NCBI GenBank assembly: GCA_038199375.1
Contig: JBBPZA010000040.1
Location: 1 to 61,129, forward strand
Length of the DNA: 61,129 nucleotides
Source: JBBPZA01 sp038199375
GTDB lineage: Bacteria; Actinomycetota; Thermoleophilia; Solirubrobacterales; Solirubrobacteraceae
Direction: 5' to 3'
The notes below the pieces were generated by a model, which was not told the DNA's origin, made no database searches, and saw only the letters and a list, made by a program, of their open reading frames with translations. Within the stretch, counting starts at the first letter, position 1; the number at the start of each line of letters is the position of its first letter. The position numbers and the translations under genes are program-made. Below, piece by piece: positions 25,616 to 34,638 of this stretch.

Positions 25616-26949
25616 TGGCCGGCTGCGACGACTTCCGCGCCACATCGCGAGCCACGCGACGGAGGATGCTCGACACGCCGTTCACCCGTCGCCAGGCGGT
25701 CGCGGCGGGCCTCGGCGCGGGGCTCACCCTCTATCTCCAGCAGGTCATGCCGGTGGCGCGCGTGCTCGAGGCCGCCGAGGCCCAGGCGCAGGCGGCGCCG
25801 GCCGCCCCCGTGCTGGTCTCGGTCTTCCTGCCGGGCGGAGCCGACCTCCTCGACACGCTCGTGCCGCTCGACCAGTTCGGCGCCTACGCCGACCTGCGCC
25901 CCACGCTCAAGCGCGAGGATGCCCAGCCCTTGGGCGCGACGGGCCTCGGGGCCCACCCGTCGCTCGCACGTGGGACGCGCGGCGGCGTCAAGGGGCTCTT
26001 CGATCAGGGAAAGGTCGCGTTCCTGCCGGGCATCGACTACGCCAACCCGGACCAGTCGCACTTCCACTCGCGCAACTTCTGGCAGACCGGGACTCTCAGC
26101 CGCAGCGCGCTGAACGGCTGGCTCGGTCGCTGGCTGGACAGCGGAGGGATCGCCGACAACCCGCTCCAGGGCGTCTCGATGGCTCCCGGGCTCTCGCCCG
26201 TCCTTCGCTCGGCCCGCGCGCCGGTCGCGGCGGTCAGGACGCCGGCCGAGTCGCAGTTCGCCGTGCCGGGCCTGACCCCCGAGGCCTTCGAGCGGATGAT
26301 GGACGCCTACGCGAAGATCGCCGCGCCCCGTGCCGCGCTCGAAGGGCCGACCGCGGCCGACTCGGCCGCGCGGATGGCCACCCAGGTCTCTGGCCGCCTG
26401 CGTCCCTACCGGCCCAAGCCCACACGCGATCCGCTCGCGCCGCTGGCGCCCTATCCGGACGGCTTGCTGGGAAGTCGCCTGGCGACCCTCGCGGGGCTGC
26501 TGGCCAAGCCGCTGGGCATTCGGGTCGCCACCGTGGAGGCCGAGACCGACTTCGACACCCACGACAACCAGCCGGCCGAGCTCGCGGCGGGGCTCGCCGA
26601 GGCCTCCGAGGCGCTCTCGGCCTTCCAGGCCGACCTCGAGCTGCGCGGGCTCTCGGGCCGGGTGCTCACCTTCGTGTGGACGGAGTTCGGGCGCCGCCCG
26701 AAGGAGAACGCCTCCGCGGGCTCAGACCACGGTGCCGGCGGCGTCGCCTGGCTCCAGGGCAGCCGCGTGCGCGGGGGGCTGCTCAGCGAATATCCGAGCC
26801 TCAAGCGCCTGGACAGAAGGGACAACCTCGCGGTGACGATCGACTTCCGCAGCGTGTACGCGAGCATCCTCGAGCAGTGGCTCCAGACTGGGGCCGACGC
26901 GGTCATCCCCGGCGCGGGCGGGCTCGGAAGGGTCCCGCTGGTGTGGTGA
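25615..26949 (+). CDS. DUF1501 family protein, copy 1, probable Tat substrate
   Basis: 444 aa. TRRQAVAAGLGAGLTLYL at about 22-39 is a twin-arginine-like signal, followed by an Ala-rich stretch. The DUF1501 core (alkaline-phosphatase-like fold) is visible: VLVSVFLPGGADLLDTLVP, GIDYANPDQSHFHSRNFWQTG, ETDFDTHDNQP and VWTEFGRRP.ENAS.GSDHGAGG, which hold the Asp/His residues likely to bind metal. Function unknown; exported. ATG chosen because GGGAGAG lies 9 bases upstream and the homologous CDDF motif follows immediately. TGATG overlap with the cupredoxin gene downstream. Confidence 0.88.
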   Translation: MAGCDDFRATSRATRRRMLDTPFTRRQAVAAGLGAGLTLYLQQVMPVARVLEAAEAQAQAAPAAPVLVSVFLPGGADLLDTLVPLDQFGAYADLRPTLKREDAQPLGATGLGAHPSLARGTRGGVKGLFDQGKVAFLPGIDYANPDQSHFHSRNFWQTGTLSRSALNGWLGRWLDSGGIADNPLQGVSMAPGLSPVLRSARAPVAAVRTPAESQFAVPGLTPEAFERMMDAYAKIAAPRAALEGPTAADSAARMATQVSGRLRPYRPKPTRDPLAPLAPYPDGLLGSRLATLAGLLAKPLGIRVATVEAETDFDTHDNQPAELAAGLAEASEALSAFQADLELRGLSGRVLTFVWTEFGRRPKENASAGSDHGAGGVAWLQGSRVRGGLLSEYPSLKRLDRRDNLAVTIDFRSVYASILEQWLQTGADAVIPGAGGLGRVPLVW

Positions 26950-27329
26950 TGCGTGCGAAGCGGCCATTCGCCGCGGGGCTCCTCGCGCTCGCGCTGCTCG
27001 CACCGGCCGCGGCGTCCACCCAGGCCGGGCCGCTCCGCGACACCGCCGTCGGCGTGGGCGAGCGCGAGTACACCCTCACCCCCTACCGCCGCACGGCGCC
27101 CCGCGGCATCGTCCGCTTCAACGTCACCAACTTCGGCGAGGACGGCCACGACCTCACCGTCATCGGGCCCGACGGCCGCCAGGTCGCCCGGAGCCCGGAG
27201 ATCAAGGCGGGCGCCCGCTACGCGCTGCGCGTCAAGCTCAAGCGCCCCGGTGTCTACCGCCTCGTGTGCACGATCGCCGACCATTCGGCGCGCGGCATGC
27301 AGGCGAAGGTACGGGTCACCAGACGCTGA
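26949..27329 (+). CDS. Exported cupredoxin-like protein
   Basis: 126 aa. Residues 1-25 are a signal peptide (FAAGLLALALLAPAAAS). The mature part is a beta-rich cupredoxin: RGIVRFNVTNFGEDGHDLTV gives H67, and YRLVCTIADHSARGM gives C107, H112 and M117 in the C-x4-H-x4-M spacing of type 1 blue copper sites. It should carry single electrons outside the membrane. It is translationally coupled to DUF1501 copy 1 (TGATG) and sits between the two DUF1800/DUF1501 copies. Confidence 0.85.
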   Translation: MRAKRPFAAGLLALALLAPAAASTQAGPLRDTAVGVGEREYTLTPYRRTAPRGIVRFNVTNFGEDGHDLTVIGPDGRQVARSPEIKAGARYALRVKLKRPGVYRLVCTIADHSARGMQAKVRVTRR

Positions 27330-27368
27330 TCTCAAGCCCGCCGATGCGGGCGCCGATGGGCGGGGGAC

Positions 27369-28713
27369 GTGGCGAAGCGACCGTCGAACGCTGCCTGGAC
27401 CGAGGCCCATGTCCGCCGCCTGCTCTGGCGCGCGGGCTTCGGTGCGACGCCGGAGGAGGCCAAGCGCTGGACGGCGGCCGGGAAGGGCGCCACGCTGGAT
27501 CGGCTGCTCGACAGCCGATCGAAGAAGCTCGTGGGCCCGACTCCCCGGGTCGAGGGCCGCGCGCTTGATCCCGGCAACGAGTGGGGGCACGACGTCCTGT
27601 GGTGGCTGGACCGCATGGTTCGCTCCCAGCGGCCGCTCGACGAGAAGCTGACCCTGTTCTGGCACGACCACTTCGCGACGACCGACCAGGAGACGCCGCT
27701 GATGCTGCGCCAGAACCAGCTGCTGCGCAGCCGCGGCCTGGGGCGCTTCCCCGATCTGCTGCGCGGGGTGACCACGGACTGGGCGATGCAGCTCTTCCTC
27801 TCGCTCACCGACTCGACCAAGGAGGCGCCCAACGAGAACTTCGCGCGCGAGCTCATGGAGCTCTTCACGCTCGGCGGCGGCTACACCGAGCGCGACGTGC
27901 GCGAGGCCGCCCGCGCGCTAACCGGCTTCGAGGGCACCTGGGGAGACAGCGGCTTGAAGCGCATCCGCTACAACCCCCAGCGCCATGACTCCGGCGTGAA
28001 GCGCATCCTTGGCAAGCGCGGGCGCTTCGACTGGAACGACGTGCTCGACCTCGTCGTCGCCCACCCCCGCCACGCGCCCTTCCTCGTCTCGAAGCTGTGG
28101 GGCTTCTTCGTCGCCGAGCCACCCGCCAAGGCGAAGGTCAAGGCGCTGGCTCGCGTCTACCGCGGCTCGGGCCTGAAGATCAAGCCGGTTGTCCGCGCGA
28201 TCCTCGCCGACCCGGCCCTCTATGCCGACCTGAACGGACCCGGCATGGTCAAGGCCCCGATCGTCTTCGTCGCGGGCTCCCTGCGGACCACCGGGCGCGG
28301 CGTCGACACCGACGCGTGGGTGTGGCTGATGGACGGCATGGGCCAGCTCCTCTTCCGACCACCGTCGGTGGCCGGCTGGGACTGGGGCCCGGCGTGGATG
28401 TCCTCCAACACGATGCGCACCCGCTTTCAGGCCGCCAACTACTTCGCGCAGCTGCCGGGGATCACCGTGCCAGAGGGCGGCGGCAACCCCTGACGCCAAG
28501 CCCGACCAGCAGCTCGCCACCGCCCTGCGCGCGACCGGCGAGCCGTGGATCTCGAGCGCGACGCGCGCCTCGCTGACGGGCCTTGCCGCCCGGTTCTTCG
28601 ACGATTTGAACGAGGAGTGGGAGCTGGGCGAGCCCCGCCAGACGCGCGCCGACCACCTCCAGCGGGTCCTGCGCCACCTCCTCCTGGCAGGGCCCGACGC
28701 CCACCTTCACTGA
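27369..28713 (+). pseudogene. DUF1800 family protein, copy 2, frameshifted near the C-terminus
   Basis: The first frame (27369-28493, 374 aa) matches copy 1 from WTEAHVRRLLWRAGFGATPEEAKRW to SVAGWDWGPAWMSSNTMRTRF. It stops at TGA 28491-28493 after a CCCC run (28487-28490). Removing one C restores a frame that reads PDAKPDQQLATALRATGEPW and ends VLRHLLLAGPDAHLH at 28711-28713, matching the copy 1 C-terminus. The restored protein would be 447 aa. The first 374 residues could still fold; the shift may be a real mutation or a sequencing error. GTG start with GGGCGGGGG upstream. Confidence 0.8.
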
Positions 28714-28715
28714 CG

Positions 28716-30077
28716 ATGACCACCCGCCACCGCGCCTGCGACGACTTCCGCCAGACCTCCGCCTCCACCCGCCGCTCGTGGGTCGACGCGCCGCTCACCC
28801 GCCGTCGGCTGATCGCGGGCGGCCTGGGGGCGACCCTGGCGGTCTACGCCGCCAAGGCGATGCCGCTCACGCGGATGCTCGAGGCGGCCGAGGCTCAGGC
28901 GGCGACAGCGCCCAACGCCCCCACCCTCGTCTCGGTGTTCCTGCCCGGCGGGGTCGACCTGCTCGACACGCTCGTGCCCCGGGCCGGCTACGGCGCCTAC
29001 GCCGACCTGCGCAAGGGGCTCAAGCTCCCCGAGGTGCCGGCGCTGGGCTCGACCGGACTGGGCCTTCATCCGGCGCTGAGCGCCGGAGCTCGCGGCGGCG
29101 TCAAGGGTCTCTTCGAGGCGGGGAAGGTCGGCTTCATGCCGGGGATCGACTACGCCAACCCCGACCTCTCGCACTTCCATTCGCGCCACTTCTGGGAGAC
29201 CGGCCTGATCACCCAGGACCAGGTGCCCGGATGGCTCGGGCGCTGGCTCGACCGTCGCGGCGGCGCGGACAACCCGTTCCAGGGCGTGACGATCGGCTCG
29301 ACGCTCTCGCCGGTCCTGCGCTCCTCACGCGTTCCGGTCGCCGCTGTCACCAGTCCCGACGACACCCAGTTCTGGATCCGCGACACCTGGGGCGAGGCCT
29401 TCGAGCGCGGGGTCGCGACGTGGGGGCGCCTCGCCGATGGCGGCTCCGGGAAGCCGGGCCCCGCTGCCGTGCGGGCCTCGACGAAGCTCGCCATGCAGGT
29501 CTCCGAGCGCCTCGCCCCGTACCGCTCCGACGAGGAGAAGGGCTTCTATCCGCTCAAGCCGGCGGTTGCCTATCCCGACTTCGAGGCCAACGGCCTGGCC
29601 CGCAGCCTCTCCCAGCTCGCCGGGCTGCTCTCCCTGCCGCTCGGTGTCCGGGTCGCCGCGGTCGAGGCCGAGGGGGACTTCGACACCCACGACAACCAGC
29701 CCCGCGAGCTCGACCAGGGCCTGCGACAGGTCTCAGAGGCGCTCGCCGCCTTCCAGGCAGACATCGAGGCGCGCGGCATCGCCGACCGCGTCCTCACCCT
29801 CGTGTGGTCGGAGTTCGGCCGCCGGCCCGAAGGCAACGAGTCGCAGGGCACCGACCACGGAGCCGGCGGCGTGGCCTGGGTCCAGGGCACCCGCGCGCGG
29901 AGCGGGATCCTCACCGAGTACCCCAGCCTCGGCCGGCTCGACCGCGACGGCAACCTCGCCGTCACCGTCGACTTCCGCCGCGTCTACGCGAGCCTGCTCG
30001 AGCAGTGGCTGGGCTCGGACGCCGGCGAGGTCATCCCCGGTGCGGCGGGCTTCGGGCGCCTCCAGCTGATTGCCTAG
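28716..30077 (+). CDS. DUF1501 family protein, copy 2, probable Tat substrate
   Basis: 453 aa. The same architecture as copy 1: LTRRRLIAGGLGATLAVYAA (twin-arginine-like signal), LVSVFLPGGVDLLDTLVPR, GIDYANPDLSHFHSRHFWETG, EGDFDTHDNQP and VWSEFGRRPEGNESQGTDHGAGG. The ATG is 2 bases after the DUF1800 stop. The two copies clearly derive from a duplication but have diverged over their whole length, so the event is old. Function unknown. Confidence 0.88.
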   Translation: MTTRHRACDDFRQTSASTRRSWVDAPLTRRRLIAGGLGATLAVYAAKAMPLTRMLEAAEAQAATAPNAPTLVSVFLPGGVDLLDTLVPRAGYGAYADLRKGLKLPEVPALGSTGLGLHPALSAGARGGVKGLFEAGKVGFMPGIDYANPDLSHFHSRHFWETGLITQDQVPGWLGRWLDRRGGADNPFQGVTIGSTLSPVLRSSRVPVAAVTSPDDTQFWIRDTWGEAFERGVATWGRLADGGSGKPGPAAVRASTKLAMQVSERLAPYRSDEEKGFYPLKPAVAYPDFEANGLARSLSQLAGLLSLPLGVRVAAVEAEGDFDTHDNQPRELDQGLRQVSEALAAFQADIEARGIADRVLTLVWSEFGRRPEGNESQGTDHGAGGVAWVQGTRARSGILTEYPSLGRLDRDGNLAVTVDFRRVYASLLEQWLGSDAGEVIPGAAGFGRLQLIA

Positions 30078-30085
30078 GCGTTCCC

Positions 30086-30106
30086 GTGGCCTGTGGCCAC
30101 TAGTCT
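30086..30106 (+). promoter_or_regulatory. Small palindrome and -10 box ahead of the aldehyde dehydrogenase
   Basis: GTGGCC (30086-30091) pairs with GGCCAC (30095-30100) over TGT; TAGTCT (30101-30106) follows directly and fits a -10 box. The palindrome could be the terminator of the DUF1501 gene or an operator over the promoter of the next gene. Confidence 0.35.
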
Positions 30107-30140
30107 TGCTCGCCCACAGCGAGCTGACGAGGAGCAGGCG

Positions 30141-31685
30141 ATGGCGACGACCGAGCAGCGCCCCGCGGCGGCGGAGGCCGGCGGCAACGGCGAGGAGACC
30201 CTTGTCGAGAACCCCGCGACCGGCGACGTCGTCGGCCGTGTCCCGAGCCTCTCTCCCGACCAGGTCACCGAGGTGGTCGCGCGGGCCCGTGCGGCGCAGC
30301 CCGGGTGGGAGGCGCTGGGCTTCGAGGGTCGCGGACGGATCCTGCGCCGGGCGCAGAAGTGGGTGACAGACAACGAGAAGCGGATCGTCGAGACGATCGT
30401 CTCGGAGACCGGGAAGACCTACGAGGACGCCCAGCTCGCCGAGGTCAGCTACGCCGCCAACGGCTTCGGCTTCTGGGCCGAGCACGCGCCCGAGTTCCTG
30501 GCCGACGAGAAGATCAAGGCCTCCTCTTTCCTGGTCAAGGGAAGGAAGCTCCTGGTGCGCTACGCGCCGGCGGGCGTCGTGGGCGTCATCGGCCCGTGGA
30601 ACTTCCCGCTGACCAACTCCTTCGGTGACTGCATCCCGGCGCTGGCGGCCGGCAACGCCGTCGTGCTCAAGCCGGCGCAGATCACCCCGCTGACCTCGCT
30701 GCTCATGGCCGAGTGCATGGAGGAGTGCGGCGCCCCCGAGGACGTCTTCGGAGTCGTGACCGGCAAGGGCTCGGTGCTGGGGCCGGCGCTGATCGATGCG
30801 GTCGACGTCGTCATGTTCACGGGCTCCACCGAGACCGGCAAGCGCGTCATGGCCCAGGCGGCCGAGACGATCACCCCCGTCTACCTCGAGATGGGCGGCA
30901 AGGACCCGATGATCGTGCTCTCAGACGCCGACGTCGAGCGCGCCGCCAACGCCGCGGCCTACTACTCGATGAACAACACAGGCCAGGTGTGCATCTCGGT
31001 CGAGCGCGTCTACGTCGAGGAGCCCGTCTACGACGAGTTCGTCGGCATGGTCGTCGAGAAGGTGCGCAAGATCCGCCAAGGGGTCCCGGGGAAGCCGGGC
31101 AAGGTCGACATGGGCTCGCTGACCTACCCACCCCAGGTGGACGTCGTCGAGGAGCACGTCTCTGACGCGGTCCAAAAGGGCGCCAAGATCCTCACCGGCG
31201 GCCGCCGCGGACCCGGCGACGGGCTCTTCTTCGAGCCGACCGTGCTCGTGGACGTCGACCACTCGATGAAGGCGATGACCGAGGAGACCTTCGGCCCGAC
31301 GCTGCCGATCATGAAGGTGCGCGACTCCGAGGAGGCGCTGCGCCTCGCCAACGACTCGCCCTTCGGCCTGCAGGCCTCCGTGTGGACCAAGGACCTCGCG
31401 CGCGGCGAGGCGCTGGCCCGGCGCGTGGAAGCCGGCGCCGTGTGCGTCAACGACGCCCAGATCAACTACGCGGCGCTCGAGCTGCCGATGGGCGGCTGGA
31501 AGCTTTCGGGGATGGGCAGCCGCCACGGCGCGACCGGCATCCGAAAGTACACGAGGCAGCAGGCCATCCTGGTCACCCGGCTGGCGCTCAAGAAGGACAT
31601 CCACATGTTTCCCTACCGCAAGCTCAAGACCAAGCTCCTCGGGCGTCTGTTCAAGACGCTCTACGGTCGCGGCGACCGCGAGTAG
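30141..31685 (+). CDS. NAD(P)-dependent aldehyde dehydrogenase
   Basis: 514 aa. It oxidises an aldehyde to the acid. Family motifs: GVVGVIGPWNFPL, AGNAVVLKPAQITPLTSLL, FTGSTETGKRVM, LEMGGKDPMIV (catalytic Glu) and NNTGQVCISVERVYV (catalytic Cys). The C-terminus (PMGGWKLSGMGSRHGATGIRKYTRQQ) is standard, followed by a basic tail of 30 residues. The GAGGAGCAGG before the ATG is a good ribosome site. The substrate class is not evident. Confidence 0.93.
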   Translation: MATTEQRPAAAEAGGNGEETLVENPATGDVVGRVPSLSPDQVTEVVARARAAQPGWEALGFEGRGRILRRAQKWVTDNEKRIVETIVSETGKTYEDAQLAEVSYAANGFGFWAEHAPEFLADEKIKASSFLVKGRKLLVRYAPAGVVGVIGPWNFPLTNSFGDCIPALAAGNAVVLKPAQITPLTSLLMAECMEECGAPEDVFGVVTGKGSVLGPALIDAVDVVMFTGSTETGKRVMAQAAETITPVYLEMGGKDPMIVLSDADVERAANAAAYYSMNNTGQVCISVERVYVEEPVYDEFVGMVVEKVRKIRQGVPGKPGKVDMGSLTYPPQVDVVEEHVSDAVQKGAKILTGGRRGPGDGLFFEPTVLVDVDHSMKAMTEETFGPTLPIMKVRDSEEALRLANDSPFGLQASVWTKDLARGEALARRVEAGAVCVNDAQINYAALELPMGGWKLSGMGSRHGATGIRKYTRQQAILVTRLALKKDIHMFPYRKLKTKLLGRLFKTLYGRGDRE

Positions 31686-31870
31686 AGCCGCGGACACCCG
31701 GCGCAGCGTCCTCCTCGCCCTGGTGGCCGCCGCGGGGTTCGGCGCCGCGCTCGTCGCCTTCGACGCGGCCGCCGAGCACGGCGTCGCCTGGACGCTCCTG
31801 GCCTCCCGCTGCACGTCGGTGCCGCTCGTCGTCCTGGCGATCGGGCTCGCGCGACCCAGCTCATGGAACG
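31686..31870 (+). pseudogene. Remnant of an EamA/DMT-family transporter
   Basis: The frame beginning at about 31688 reads RRSVLLALVAAAGFGAALVA, then FDAAAEHGVAWTLLASRCTS and VPLVVLAIGLARP, which looks like the beginning of the second EamA repeat of a drug/metabolite transporter. No start codon or first half exists upstream (that space is the aldehyde dehydrogenase) and the similarity ends after about 60 codons. It is a dead fragment. Confidence 0.55.
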
Positions 31871-31898
31871 GCACCATCGCGCCGATACCCTTGGTGTG

Positions 31899-34529
31899 GT
31901 GCTACGAAGGCGACGGCATGCCCTGGGTTGGGGAGCGGCGCTCGTCTCGCTGGCGTTCGCCCTGGTGGCGGTGAGCCCCGCGGCCGCCCTTCCGCCCAAC
32001 TTCCGCGACACGGTGGCGGTCTCCGGGCTCACCGAGCCCACCCAGGTCCGCTTCGCTCCGAACGGGAAGGTCTACGTGGCCGAGAAGAGCGGCATCGTCA
32101 AGGAGCTCGACTCGCTCGATGACACGACGCCGCGGGTGGTCGCCGATCTGCGCACGAATGTCCACAACTACTGGGACCGGGGGCTGCTCGGCCTGGCCGT
32201 CGACCCGGGCGGGGCGCGCCTCTACGTCTCCTACGCCTACGACCACAGGCTCGGCGACCCCGCCCCGCCGCCGCGCTGGGGCACCGCCGGCCAGGACTCC
32301 GACGGCTGCCCCGACCCGAGCGGCACCGGATGCGAGGTCAGCGCCCGCCTCTCGCGCATCGACGTCGCCACGGGGGCCGAGACTCCGCTCGTCGAGGACT
32401 GGTGCGAGCAGTACCCCAGCCAGTCGGTGGGCGAGGTGAGCGTCGGGCCCGACGGCAACCTCTACATGCCGGCCGGCGACGGAGCCTCCTTCTTCAACGA
32501 TCCCATCCCGAACACCAACGGCCCGCGCGACACGCGCCCCAACCCGTGCGGCGACCCCCCCAACGAGGGCGGGAAGCTCCGGGGCCAGGACTGGCGTACG
32601 CCCGCCGACCCGCTGGGCCTCGGCGGGAGCGCCATCAGGGTGGACCCCGACACGGGCTACGGCGTTCCCGGCAACCCCGGCTACACGGGGAACGGGAACA
32701 ACAACCAGAGCCGGATCATCGGCTACGGCTTTCGCAACCCCTACCGCGCCGCGCTTCGCCCCGGCACCAGCGACCTCTACATCGGCGACGTCGGGCAGGG
32801 ATCGGAGGAGATGGTCAAGCGCATCTCGAGCCCCACTCTGCCCCAACCGCCGAACCTCGGCTGGGGCTGCTACGAGGGCACGACCTCGCTCCAGTACGAG
32901 ATGTACGACATCCCGCTCTGCCAGAGCCTCTACGCCAACCCCTCCCAGGTGACCTTCCCGCTCTACAAGTACCGCCACGACACCTCGGTCGTGGCGGGTG
33001 ACGGCTGCCCCCTCGACGGCGGCGCCGCGATCTCCGGCCTGGCCTTCGCCCCGGGCACGGGCGAGTACCCCGCCTCCTACCGCGGCGCGCTCTTCTTCGC
33101 GGACTACGCTCGCCGCTGCATCTGGTACATGGAGCCCGGGTCTGGCGGCGTCCCCGATCCGGCGCGCTTGCGCTTCTTCGGCGCGACGGTCGCGAGCGGC
33201 GACTACGCCGGGCCCGTCGATCTCGAGTTCGGGCCCAGCGGCGACCTGTTCTACGTCGACCTGGTTCCCGGCACCTCCACCGGCACCGTGCGCCGGATCG
33301 GCTATCTGGGCCCGATCGCCCAGGCAGCGGTCGACAAGACGGACCCCGGCCTCGGCGAGACGGTCCGGTTCTCCTCGGCCGGATCACGGGGCGACACGCC
33401 GACCTTCGCGTGGGATCTCGACGGCGACGGCCAGTTCGACGACTCCAACCTCGCCTCGCCGACCCGTTCCTACTCGACCGCCGTCAACGTCACCGTGCGG
33501 CTCAAGGTCACCGACGCGCTCGGCTCGGCGGTCTCGGCGCCGCTCGTGGTGCGGCCGGGGAACACCCCGCCGGTGGCGACGATCGACGCGCCGGCCGCGT
33601 CGCTGAAGTGGACCCCGGGCCAGAACGTGGCCTTCAGCGGTCGGGCCAGCGACGCCGACGAGCCCGGGCTCGGCCGCTCCTCGATGTCGTGGTCGGTCCT
33701 CCTCCTCCACTGCCCGGCCGCCTGCCACGTCCATACCGTCCAGAGCTTCGCGGGGGTCGAGAGCGGGTCGTTCACGCTGCCAGACCACGAGCTCCCCTAC
33801 TACCTCGAGCTCACGCTCACGGTGACCGACGCCAGAGGGGCGACGGACGTAAAGACGGTCAAGCTCGACCCGGCCGTCCGCCTGCGCGTCCAGTCCGATC
33901 CCCCCGGCGTCCCGCTCAGCCTCGACGGCGCCTCGTCGCCCGATCCGCTCGAAAGCACGCGAAAGACCGGTACGCCGAGGGCGATCTCGGCGCCCGACGC
34001 CTACGGTGACCTTCGCTTCGACGGCTGGTCGGACGGAGGCGCGCCCAGCCATTCGGTGACGCCGACCGAGGACACGACGCTCGTCGCCCGGTACCGAGGC
34101 CCGCCCCCCCAGACCCCCCGTCCACCTCCGCAGACCCCCCTTCCACCTCCGGTCCTGCCCGGCCTCCCCCAGACCCTCGACCGAACGCCGCCGCGTCTCT
34201 CGGTGGCGGCCAAGCGCCGCCAGCCCGCACTCCGTACGCGCTTCGTGAGCGTCGCCGTTCGCTGCCCCGACGAGGCCTGCACCGCGCGCGCAAGCGGAGC
34301 GCTGAAGGTCGGCGCGCGGACCGCGGGCGCCAAGGCGAAAGGCGCAGCGCGGCGGGCACTTGCCGGGCAACGCGTCACGCTGGCCGTGCGGCTGTCCGCC
34401 AAGGCGCTCAGGGCGGCGCGCCGCGCCGCGGGCTCGCGCCGGCGGGTGACGCTCACCCTCTCGATCGTCGCCAAGGACGCCGCCGGAAACCGCACCACGG
34501 CGCGCCGGACCGTCGAGCTCGTGCGCTGA
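31899..34529 (+). CDS. Secreted PQQ sugar dehydrogenase-fold protein with PKD and C-terminal domains
   Basis: 876 aa. A signal peptide opens the protein (LRRRRHALGWGAALVSLAF, cleavage after SPAAA). Residues 35-470 are a glucose/sorbosone dehydrogenase-type six-bladed propeller (DRGLLGLAVDPG, VSVGPDGNLYMPAGDGASFF, SRIIGYGFRNPYRAALRPG, LYIGDVGQG). The usual catalytic His of the (S/G)H(S/N)xG motif is Gln (Q175 in SQSVGE). Residues 475-560 are PKD-like (SSAGSRGDTPTFAWDLDGDGQ), then a second Ig-like part, a Pro-rich linker and a basic C-terminal domain. GTG at 31899 is chosen from the signal peptide and a TACCCT box 7 bases upstream; ATG 31863 is the alternative. Confidence 0.82.
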   Translation: MLRRRRHALGWGAALVSLAFALVAVSPAAALPPNFRDTVAVSGLTEPTQVRFAPNGKVYVAEKSGIVKELDSLDDTTPRVVADLRTNVHNYWDRGLLGLAVDPGGARLYVSYAYDHRLGDPAPPPRWGTAGQDSDGCPDPSGTGCEVSARLSRIDVATGAETPLVEDWCEQYPSQSVGEVSVGPDGNLYMPAGDGASFFNDPIPNTNGPRDTRPNPCGDPPNEGGKLRGQDWRTPADPLGLGGSAIRVDPDTGYGVPGNPGYTGNGNNNQSRIIGYGFRNPYRAALRPGTSDLYIGDVGQGSEEMVKRISSPTLPQPPNLGWGCYEGTTSLQYEMYDIPLCQSLYANPSQVTFPLYKYRHDTSVVAGDGCPLDGGAAISGLAFAPGTGEYPASYRGALFFADYARRCIWYMEPGSGGVPDPARLRFFGATVASGDYAGPVDLEFGPSGDLFYVDLVPGTSTGTVRRIGYLGPIAQAAVDKTDPGLGETVRFSSAGSRGDTPTFAWDLDGDGQFDDSNLASPTRSYSTAVNVTVRLKVTDALGSAVSAPLVVRPGNTPPVATIDAPAASLKWTPGQNVAFSGRASDADEPGLGRSSMSWSVLLLHCPAACHVHTVQSFAGVESGSFTLPDHELPYYLELTLTVTDARGATDVKTVKLDPAVRLRVQSDPPGVPLSLDGASSPDPLESTRKTGTPRAISAPDAYGDLRFDGWSDGGAPSHSVTPTEDTTLVARYRGPPPQTPRPPPQTPLPPPVLPGLPQTLDRTPPRLSVAAKRRQPALRTRFVSVAVRCPDEACTARASGALKVGARTAGAKAKGAARRALAGQRVTLAVRLSAKALRAARRAAGSRRRVTLTLSIVAKDAAGNRTTARRTVELVR

Positions 34530-34638
34530 TCGACGCAGCGCGGCCCCGGAGCATCAGCCGCGCTGGGCGGCCGGAGCCCTCCTCGGTAACAGATCAGTCA
34601 CGGCGCGGCAGCAGGCCAGCCGCTAGTTTTCCCGCCCG

